A stretch of DNA of 5,450 bases. Source: Pelotomaculum sp. (lineage in GTDB: Bacteria > Bacillota > Desulfotomaculia > Desulfotomaculales > Pelotomaculaceae). The stretch covers positions 1,156-6,605 of the forward strand of contig DNIT01000158.1 of NCBI GenBank assembly GCA_003489345.1. The letters are read 5' to 3'. Below the pieces are notes generated by a model that was given only the letters and a program-made list of their open reading frames with translations, was not told the origin of the DNA and ran no database searches. The position numbers and the translations under genes are program-made. Shown here piece after piece: positions 1 through 4,460 of the stretch. Every line of letters begins with the position of its first letter. Positions within the stretch are counted from its first letter, which is position 1.

Positions 1-128
1 AGCGGCATGTCTTTAGAAATGGCATCCAATCGGAAGTTGGCCAGGAAATCATTGCCAATAGGATATTCCCGTAATACGTCACCAAGGCTTTTGCTATTTA
101 TATAAACCATAAAATCTTGCATATTCAT
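1..128 (-). CDS. Partial N-terminus of a protein downstream of the GTPase, function not recognised
   Basis: A reading frame opens with ATG at 128-126 and stays open for 42 codons to the left edge, so only the N-terminus is present. Its ATG overlaps the TGA of the GTPase gene (ATGA, four bases), the usual sign of translational coupling in one operon. A GGAG lies inside the end of the GTPase gene, 11 bases before this ATG; a second in-frame ATG is two codons further on. The visible residues include SLGDVLREYPIGNDFL, which loosely recalls the short helical N-terminal domains of DUF1858/ScdA type (a 'leucine-x-x-tyrosine-proline' turn followed by a hydrophobic helix). That resemblance is an impression, too short to name a family. 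Being coupled to a HypB/UreG-like GTPase, it may share a metal-centre or cofactor maturation job, which is inference. Confidence 0.6.
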   Translation of the reverse strand, partial: MNMQDFMVYINSKSLGDVLREYPIGNDFLANFRLDAISKDMP

Positions 129-817
129 ATGCTTTTAAACTCCATTTTCTTCAACATTCCCATTTGGTACTTTTCACCGATCCTCTTTTCGCCTGTACAA
201 TAGGAGCAAACAGCTGCGGGTGTTGTAAACCGCAGTTTTAAATCCTTGAGGGTATTAATATTTCGTGCCTGAATCAAATATTTTGACAACAAAAAGGTCC
301 CCTGCCCTGTTATGCCATTGACAAATACGATCTTGGCCGTTGAATTGGCTTGTTTGACATTGAAAGCAAATACTTCCCGTTCCGCCTGGGAAACAATATC
401 ACCCTTGGTTATAACGACGATATCCGCAAATTTCAGCAGGGGGCCTATTTTACGCGGCGTGTTTATTCCCGACAGATTGTCAATGACGCATATGGAAAGT
501 ATTCCGTTGATATAAGGAGAACAGCGGTTGCAAAGACCGGCGCTCTCCGTGATAAGGATCGCATATCCTGACTCTGTCCCCCACCGGACGGCGTCCTCAA
601 TATTGCTGACGAAATAGTGGTCGGGGCATATTTTCCCGGAAAACCCTGTTTGTACAGGAATGCCGGCTTCCTGATAGCACAGATTGTCAAAGGAAGTGAG
701 ACAGTCAAATTTAACAACGCCAATACTGCCTTTCTCCATATCCATACATTCAATGAGTCTTAAGATAACAGAGGTTTTTCCTGAGGAAGGCGGTCCGGCG
801 ACAGTGATGAGTTTCAT
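125..817 (-). CDS. HypB/UreG-like P-loop GTPase (SIMIBI class), candidate metallochaperone
   Basis: A 230-residue GTPase with the layout of HypB and UreG, which use GTP hydrolysis to help load nickel into hydrogenase or urease. The P-loop is GPPSSGKTS (8-16). A cysteine segment GKICPDH (61-67) sits where UreG has its Cys-Pro-His and HypB its Cys-His metal site. ITESAG (89-94) matches the UreG ESGG block, TKGD (137-140) is the guanine-specificity motif (NKxD type), and VNGITGQGTF (166-175) matches the late G5-like block. Extra cysteines are unusual: CNRC (96-99) right after ESAG, and CSYC (204-207) near the C-terminus, followed by GEKYQMG. The start is supported by GAGGAG seven bases upstream. 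No urease or hydrogenase genes are visible, so the client is unknown; it could equally belong to another G3E/CobW-like branch. The downstream partial gene is coupled to it. Confidence 0.82.
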   Translation of the reverse strand: MKLITVAGPPSSGKTSVILRLIECMDMEKGSIGVVKFDCLTSFDNLCYQEAGIPVQTGFSGKICPDHYFVSNIEDAVRWGTESGYAILITESAGLCNRCSPYINGILSICVIDNLSGINTPRKIGPLLKFADIVVITKGDIVSQAEREVFAFNVKQANSTAKIVFVNGITGQGTFLLSKYLIQARNINTLKDLKLRFTTPAAVCSYCTGEKRIGEKYQMGMLKKMEFKSI

Positions 818-880
818 AGCGATTCTCCTCTTAACAGGGTTGTTTTTTTGCTTTTACTCTGTTATGTTTATTGATGAATT

Positions 881-953
881 ATTATATATATTCATATCCG
901 ATAATTTATCTTAGAACATAGTTAGTTTAATTGGATTTAGTCATGCTATGTTC
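881..953 (-). promoter_or_regulatory. Candidate promoter and operator of the GTPase operon
   Basis: On the minus strand a perfect TATAAT lies at 886-881, about 65 bases before the GTPase start. No good -35 hexamer is found 16-18 bases upstream. Further upstream is a perfect 8-base inverted repeat, GAACATAG at 914-921 and CTATGTTC at 946-953, with 24 bases between. The arm centres are 32 bases apart, close to three helical turns, and the repeat is centred about 60 bases before the expected transcription start. That geometry would suit an activator that makes up for the weak -35. The repeat and the -10 are seen directly; the operator role is inferred. Confidence 0.4.
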
Positions 954-956
954 GTC

Positions 957-971
957 GGCATTCTCCATGCC
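957..971. repeat. Short hairpin beside the inverted repeat
   Basis: GGCAT and ATGCC form a perfect five-base stem around the loop TCTCC. Only a broken T tract (ATCTTTT) follows on the plus strand, so it is a poor terminator. It lies a few bases from the candidate operator, outside any gene. Confidence 0.3.
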
Positions 972-1038
972 AGGGATCTTTTAATAAAGGTAATTGATTG
1001 ACTGATTTATACTTGACGCCAGAGCGGCAAAATAAAGA

Positions 1039-1129
1039 GGAATGCCTATACCTGCTTGTGGAAACACAAATTTCTCGTAGGTTACAAACGGTATCCAATA
1101 ATTCTGAGCCGGATGGTGAAAACCCCGGC
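1039..1129 (+). ncRNA. Candidate structured RNA of unknown class
   Basis: The plus strand folds by eye into nested helices. GGAATGCC (1039-1046) pairs with GGTATCC (1090-1096), with one bulged A and one G-U. ACCTGC (1050-1055) pairs with GTAGGT (1077-1082), with one G-U. TTGTG (1056-1060) pairs with CACAA (1065-1069) around a GAAA tetraloop. A second hairpin follows: GCCGG (1108-1112), a two-base AT bulge, GGT (1115-1117), GAAA loop (1118-1121), then ACC and CCGGC (1122-1129). Two GAAA caps on the same strand argue for plus-strand RNA. The second hairpin recalls the GGTG-AAA-CC module of cobalamin riboswitches, but the conserved B12 box is not found. No clear promoter is visible. It does not match any riboswitch I can name, and chance folding is possible. 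Confidence 0.3.
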
Positions 1130-1270
1130 GGCAGCAGTTCCGACAAGACATGTTATATATTGAAGAAAAAGACTTAACGGTATAAAGAGTTGATGAACAG
1201 TGCCGATTATTGTTATGAACTAGTCCTCGTGCAACAAAGCAATATTTAAATTTTGCCATGACCTGTCAAA

Positions 1271-1300
1271 ATCATCTTGAAAGCTTTTTAAGCAGATGAT
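1271..1300. repeat. Two-tier inverted repeat
   Basis: ATCATCT (1271-1277) and AGATGAT (1294-1300) are perfect inverted arms. Inside them GCTT (1283-1286) and AAGC (1290-1293) form a second stem around TTT, leaving a five-base bulge TGAAA on one side. On the minus strand the outer stem is followed by TTTT, a weak terminator-like tail; on the plus strand it is followed by AAGGTTTT. Its function is unknown. Confidence 0.4.
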
Positions 1301-1345
1301 AAGGTTTTAGCTCCAAGGCGCTTACTATTTTGGGGATATGATTTC

Positions 1346-1361
1346 AAGGGAAGGTTCCCTT
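1346..1361. repeat. Near-perfect 16-base palindrome
   Basis: AAGGGAA (1346-1352) and TTCCCTT (1355-1361) flank a central GG. It could be a regulator binding site. As RNA it would be a six-pair hairpin with an AGGT loop followed by a T- and C-rich tail, perhaps ending a transcript from the structured region upstream. Confidence 0.4.
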
Positions 1362-1516
1362 TGTCCCTTTCGAGATATTCAAGATTTACGCATTGGTATG
1401 CAACCATTTGAGACATCTTATTTAAAAGTTAAACCTTTCTTCTTGCAATATCTCCTAAGAATTAATCCGCATGTTGTTAGGAAGTCAGATATATTTACCT
1501 CATTCGAATCAATAAT

Positions 1517-1630
1517 AATTTACTAAAATATTTTTAGAATAAGTATATTTTGTCCTTGGGGAAAATTTCGATTCAGACTGTTGATAAAAGTATATACATA
1601 GTTGTATAATTTACTAAATATTTTTAAGAT
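1517..1630. repeat. Imperfect direct repeat flanking the riboswitch promoter
   Basis: The sequence AATTTACTAAAATATTTTTA, continuing GAAT, at 1517-1540 recurs at 1608-1630 as AATTTACTAAATATTTTTAA, continuing GAT, with a start-to-start distance of 91 bases. The first copy contains a perfect palindrome, CTAAAA-TAT-TTTTAG. The second copy begins inside the -10 box (1605-1610) and covers the expected transcription start. A protein bound to both copies could repress by looping, but AT-rich chance similarity is possible. Confidence 0.4.
1581..1610 (+). promoter_or_regulatory. Sigma-A type promoter for the riboswitch operon
   Basis: TTGATA at 1581-1586 and a perfect TATAAT at 1605-1610 are separated by 18 bases, a strong vegetative promoter match. 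Transcription would begin near 1617, just ahead of the c-di-GMP aptamer, giving a leader of about 360 bases before the first gene at 1976. Confidence 0.75.
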
Positions 1631-1643
1631 GATATACCACCTG

Positions 1644-1735
1644 TTTTTAAGGGCAAACCACTCCGAAAGGGTGGGACGCAAAGCTGTGAGTCTCTATCAG
1701 TTTTTGGCTGATGTGATTGTCTGGTTGCAAGAAAT
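1644..1735 (+). promoter_or_regulatory. Class I cyclic di-GMP riboswitch (GEMM-I)
   Basis: The conserved core is plain: GGGCAAACC (1651-1659), a first hairpin with a GAAA loop (1665-1668), GGGACGCAAAG (1673-1683), a second arm with ATCAG/CTGAT around TTTTTGG (1698-1714), and closing GGTTGC (1723-1728). Compared with the Vibrio cholerae Vc2 aptamer, G1653 is equivalent to G20, A1681 to A47 and C1728 to C92, the residues that contact or stack on the ligand. A guanine at the G20 position fits c-di-GMP; the cyclic GMP-AMP-selective variant has adenine there. The aptamer sits between a strong promoter and an apparent terminator, upstream of the 117-residue protein and CBS-GGDEF genes. TTTTT at 1644-1648 could pair with AAGAA at 1729-1733 as the outer closing helix. 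Confidence 0.93.
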
Positions 1736-1758
1736 GGTCTGGTAATTTCTTTTTTTTT
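1729..1758 (+). terminator. Intrinsic terminator, expression platform of the riboswitch
   Basis: AAGAAAT (1729-1735) and ATTTCTT (1745-1751) form a seven-pair stem around a nine-base loop, followed without a gap by T residues to 1758 (nine Ts in all from 1750). The stem is weak, but it begins at the base after the ligand-contacting C1728. The 5' arm can instead pair with TTTTT at 1644-1648. If c-di-GMP stabilises that outer pairing, the terminator is broken and the switch is an ON switch. The overlap is seen; the direction is inference. Confidence 0.65.
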
Positions 1759-1833
1759 ACGCTCTTTTCGGAACAGCTAAAGAAGGGTATGTCCTATTGT
1801 ATACCATCTAGGGTTACAAAAAAAGGTGTATTG

Positions 1834-1881
1834 ATGATTAGTAATGCGGATTTACTGTGTGAGATTGACAGGGTAAGATAA
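1834..1881 (+). CDS. Possible 15-residue leader peptide
   Basis: A very short frame, ATG at 1834 to TAA at 1879-1881, encodes MISNADLLCEIDRVR. AAAAGGTG lies five bases before the ATG, a modest ribosome binding site. It sits in the 218-base gap between the riboswitch terminator and the first operon gene, downstream of a small hairpin (GGTAT 1786-1790 with ATACC 1801-1805). A chance ORF is quite possible; nothing in it matches a known leader peptide. Confidence 0.2.
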   Translation: MISNADLLCEIDRVR

Positions 1882-1975
1882 ACAAAGGTATATTTTTTAA
1901 GCCAAATTTAATAGAAAAATAGTTCAAGCTATATATTTATTCTTTTAAAAATAAGAGAAAGGGGGTGTTTGTAAT

Positions 1976-2329
1976 TTGCATACTGAAATTGTTGATCCCG
2001 GAAGAAAAGCACTATTTTCAATGAAGATAAGCGAGTTTGAGATTCCACCAATTCAGGATGTGCTGCTGATCGGAAGGAGGGCTCCCATAGGCCCGGAAGC
2101 TGTAAAGAGAATGGTAGATTTAATGTGTCCTGATCAGTACGAAGTAAATACTATTGAAGAAGGGCCTCTGGAAGCGGTAGTTGTCCGCAAGTCACTATCA
2201 AGAATGATCAGTAATGAAAGATTACTGGATATTATTTTAGGTGAAGCGAACAAAGTCGCATCTGAAACGACTTTATTAAAAGCGCATGTTGACATTGTGC
2301 TTGCGATTAATCTAGAGGTGGAACTTTGA
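1976..2329 (+). CDS. Hypothetical protein of 117 residues, first gene of the c-di-GMP-controlled operon
   Basis: I do not recognise this family. The start is TTG at 1976, chosen because a strong AAAGGGGGTG ends eight bases before it; the next in-frame ATG (residue 16) has no ribosome binding site. The protein is soluble in appearance, with no signal peptide or membrane segment. After a polar N-terminus comes a hydrophobic strand VLLIGRR (29-35), a likely helix GPEAVKRMVDLM (39-50), a strand LEAVVVRK (65-72), a long helix from about 79 to 97, and a strongly hydrophobic C-terminal strand HVDIVLAINLEVEL (104-117). This alternating pattern suggests a compact alpha/beta fold. A single cysteine (51) gives no metal motif. 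It overlaps the next gene by three bases (TGATG), so it probably works with the CBS-GGDEF protein, perhaps as a partner or modulator; this is inferred from position only. Confidence 0.8.
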   Translation: MHTEIVDPGRKALFSMKISEFEIPPIQDVLLIGRRAPIGPEAVKRMVDLMCPDQYEVNTIEEGPLEAVVVRKSLSRMISNERLLDIILGEANKVASETTLLKAHVDIVLAINLEVEL

Positions 2330-3168
2330 TGTCTAGCATTTCTAATTATATGAGTACCCCTGTCGTTACGGTTAATATTCTGGATAGTGTCGCACAAGCC
2401 GTCTTATTAATGGAAAAAAACTGTATTGGCGGACTGCCGGTTCTGGAGGACGGTAAACTGTGTGGAATTATTACCTCAAGAGATACCCGACGTTCTCATA
2501 TGAACCGTATTGTGGCAGATGCTATGTCCAAAAATCCGGTATGTATTTACCCAAACACTTCACTTTGGGATGCAATAAATCTAATAGAAGAAAAAAAGGT
2601 TGAAAGGTTGCCTGTAATAGAAGAAGACGGCAAACTAGTAGGAATTGTCACCAAAAAAACCCTTCTGACTGAGGCAAGTAAGCATGAAGATACGTTAACC
2701 GGCCTTAAAAAAACAATTTATTTAAGGTATATTGTGGAGAATATTATCAAATATGGGAAGGAAGCAACAATTATCTTCTTCGATATCAATAATTTCGGAG
2801 ATATTAATAAACAGTACGGTCACGTCATGGGAGACATCTGCCTGAAGATTATAGGAAGATTACTTTTGGAAAGTACGGAAAATGGCGTTTACTTTCCCGG
2901 GCGTTATGCCGGTGATGAATTTATGGCGGTTACTACGGAAGATATTGAATGCTCTAGAGAATGGGCCATTAAGATAATTAATAAAGTAGAAGTATCAACA
3001 AAAGAGCGCGGCGTACCGATAACCATTGTTGCCGGTATAGCAAGGGGACATAGGGTCGGTACATCAGACACCTATCTTGCTACTGCCGTTGATAATTTAA
3101 TAAATATGGCCAGCCTGGCCAGTACCCTTTCCAAAGAGAAGGGTATACAAATCACATACGTAGAGTAG
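2329..3168 (+). CDS. CBS-pair protein with a divergent GGDEF domain
   Basis: A 279-residue cytoplasmic protein. I chose ATG at 2329 rather than TTG at 2326 because GAGGTGG ends seven bases before it and the ATG overlaps the upstream stop. Residues 5-52 and 63-118 are two CBS domains (MSTPVVTV, GGLPVLEDGKLCGIITSRD, then MSKNPVCIYP, ERLPVIEEDGKLVGIVTKK), a Bateman module that usually binds adenine nucleotides. Residues 119-279 are a GGDEF domain: DTLTGL (121-126), FDINNF with metal-binding Asp152, Asn160, His165, Asp169 and AGDEF (194-198). Divergent points: Gly157 replaces the usual Lys of FK, Lys161 replaces the Asp of IND, the C-terminal Lys/GRN block reads SKEKGIQ, and the inhibitory RxxD site is absent (NGVY, 185-188). 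It may be an active, feedback-insensitive diguanylate cyclase, or a GTP-binding sensor. Its leader carries a c-di-GMP riboswitch. Confidence 0.9.
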   Translation: MSSISNYMSTPVVTVNILDSVAQAVLLMEKNCIGGLPVLEDGKLCGIITSRDTRRSHMNRIVADAMSKNPVCIYPNTSLWDAINLIEEKKVERLPVIEEDGKLVGIVTKKTLLTEASKHEDTLTGLKKTIYLRYIVENIIKYGKEATIIFFDINNFGDINKQYGHVMGDICLKIIGRLLLESTENGVYFPGRYAGDEFMAVTTEDIECSREWAIKIINKVEVSTKERGVPITIVAGIARGHRVGTSDTYLATAVDNLINMASLASTLSKEKGIQITYVE

Positions 3169-3259
3169 ATTGAACCCGATAATCCTTATCTAAATAAAGA
3201 CGGACGGCATTCTCTTTTAAAACACCAATCCAATTAATGGGGATTTACCGGCAGGAGAC

Positions 3260-3282
3260 GGCGCCTTGACTCATCGCCTTTT
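3260..3282 (+). terminator. Weak candidate terminator after the CBS-GGDEF gene
   Basis: GGCG (3260-3263) and CGCC (3275-3278) form a four-pair GC stem with an 11-base loop, followed by TTTTATT. It is the only terminator-like element in the 118-base convergent gap. The stem is short, so confidence is low. No matching terminator for the opposite-strand gene was found. Confidence 0.2.
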
Positions 3283-3286
3283 ATTC

Positions 3287-4345
3287 CTAATGTTTCGGCT
3301 CGTTTACCAGTTCCCTGCGATCTACAGTTCTGGGCGGCTCTTCGTACCAGCCGTTGTCAATAAGGATATTCAGACCATCTTCAAGATAACTGGCTATTTC
3401 CGCCAGAGCTTTTGCGTAATGGCCCGCCAAGTCATGCCGCGGGCATGTTGACATGGATGCGGCATAGTTTAATATACCGGCGGAAATAATCAGCGTGGTA
3501 TGATACATCATAAACTTATCTGAAAAAACCGGGGTTGTTGAATCCGTAACCATGAAATCCCACTGCACTGGGTCGGGCACGTCTTCGCGGGTTAGAGACG
3601 AGCTGAAAGTATCTATTAATCTGCTGGACAGGTTTACTCCCCGGTCCATAAATTTTCGCACCTGATCGGAGCTGGCCGTCTGTCTGAATCCCATTAATAA
3701 CCTTTTGCCAATGTTATTGGTGATAATGCCATAAAAAAGCGCCGATATTTCTTGGGCCAGAAGGCTTCTTTGCTCACCCAGGAACCCGCCTAAAAAATTT
3801 TGTTTTTTTACGTAATCGACTTCTTTTGCAGTGGTTACGATAGGCGGCCTGATATACATGCCTTTTGATAATAGGACATCGATCGCCTTGTTATATAGGT
3901 GGATGCTTGAATTTATACAATGATCATAGAAATCACGAATATCGGCGCGCGCGGAAGTTACAAAGGACAAGCCGTTTATACCAATCCCGATTTTATTGGC
4001 GTTAACCATATAATAGAGGTAATAAAAATCTGTAAAAAGCCGGGGAGCGTTCAGATTTACGTCCTTATCGGTAAAACCGAATGGTATGGGCAGGCTTTCA
4101 TTATGAAAAAGTTCAGTAACCCTGTCTATTCTTTTGATGCCTATCTTAACAGCGTCCTCAAATATCATCCTTACTTCATTATCCTCAGCTGTCTGGCTGA
4201 AGTGTTTAAAGATACAGATAAACATCGTATATTGCATATACGTATTCCAAAGCGCAGCGATTTCTGTAGCATTTAAAGGGACGTTGTCGACTATATCGAC
4301 GGCTCTCGACTCCTTACCGGGATCGTAATAGGTTCCTTTCATCAT
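3287..4345 (-). CDS. DUF3231-type tandem-repeat protein, probably sporulation-associated
   Basis: A 352-residue, mostly helical protein that I assign to the DUF3231 type, a family of unknown function found mainly in spore-forming Firmicutes. It is built of two copies of one domain with a period of about 170 residues: LPIPFGFTDKDV (85-96) aligns with VPDPVQWDFMVTDS (256-269), APRLFTDFYYLYYM (100-113) with TPVFSDKFMMYHT (271-283), and KGMYIRPP (161-168) with NGWYEEPP (331-338). Each copy is a run of amphipathic helices in keeping with a four-helix bundle, possibly ferritin-like, although no clear di-iron ExxH signature is seen. There is no signal peptide. GGAGG lies five bases before the ATG at 4345 and eight before a second ATG at 4342, so the true start could be either. 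The next gene upstream on this strand is the receiver-kinase, 115 bases away. Confidence 0.8.
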   Translation of the reverse strand: MMKGTYYDPGKESRAVDIVDNVPLNATEIAALWNTYMQYTMFICIFKHFSQTAEDNEVRMIFEDAVKIGIKRIDRVTELFHNESLPIPFGFTDKDVNLNAPRLFTDFYYLYYMVNANKIGIGINGLSFVTSARADIRDFYDHCINSSIHLYNKAIDVLLSKGMYIRPPIVTTAKEVDYVKKQNFLGGFLGEQRSLLAQEISALFYGIITNNIGKRLLMGFRQTASSDQVRKFMDRGVNLSSRLIDTFSSSLTREDVPDPVQWDFMVTDSTTPVFSDKFMMYHTTLIISAGILNYAASMSTCPRHDLAGHYAKALAEIASYLEDGLNILIDNGWYEEPPRTVDRRELVNEPKH

Positions 4346-4426
4346 TTAGCCCTCCGGATTGAATAGTAATGTTATCTTTCCCTATCTGCTTTTAGATATT
4401 CAGCGTCCGGGTCCTTTTTTCTGAAC

Positions 4427-4440
4427 CGAAGGGTGCTTCG
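4427..4440. repeat. Small hairpin between the kinase and DUF3231 genes
   Basis: CGAAG and CTTCG pair perfectly around GGTG. On neither strand does a T tract follow, so it is not a convincing terminator. Read-through from the kinase gene into the DUF3231-type gene is therefore possible. The 115-base gap otherwise shows no clear promoter. Confidence 0.3.
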
Positions 4441-4460
4441 ATATTCCTGAAATGGAAACT

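Larger units (their letters stand above)
972..1580. other. Gene-poor intergenic region
   Basis: About 600 bases with no reading frame that has both a ribosome binding site and recognisable protein character. Short open frames on both strands are rich in cysteine, serine and tyrosine and lack Shine-Dalgarno sequences; the plus-strand frame beginning at 1338 has only a GGGG two bases before its ATG. What the region does hold is secondary structure: the nested helices at 1039-1129, a weaker helix CGGTA (1178-1182) with TGCCG (1201-1205), the palindromes at 1271-1300 and 1346-1361, and the first copy of a direct repeat at 1517-1540. No tRNA, rRNA, CRISPR or insertion-sequence ends were seen. Confidence 0.5.

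Noticed and set aside
1106..1140. Possible group II intron domain V beginning GAGCCGGATG and ending AGTTC
   Set aside because: The 3' strand does not pair as domain V does, and there is no domain VI, intron boundary or reverse transcriptase nearby.
1108..1160. Resemblance of the second GAAA hairpin to the cobalamin riboswitch GGTG-AAA-CC module
   Set aside because: The highly conserved B12 box (GCCACTG or CCGCAACTG type) does not follow, and the upstream AGGGAA core is missing.
981..1259. 92-codon minus-strand frame with a hydrophobic stretch near its end
   Set aside because: No ribosome binding site, cysteine-rich unlikely composition, and it lies antisense to the GAAA-capped helices.
1420..1520. 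Minus-strand frame ending CGLILRRYCKKKGLTFK, considered as a gene remnant
   Set aside because: It has no start codon between stops and no family match that I can support.
1338..1526. 62-codon plus-strand frame in the gene-free stretch
   Set aside because: Only GGGG two bases from the ATG, no recognisable domain, and a palindrome sits inside it.
3920..4276. 118-codon plus-strand frame
   Set aside because: It is the antisense shadow of the DUF3231-type gene, with no ribosome binding site or domain.
4346..4420. Sporulation sigma factor promoter (sigma-G or sigma-K like) before the DUF3231-type gene
   Set aside because: GAATA and CATTACTA are present but 25 bases apart, too far, and the -10 does not fit either consensus.
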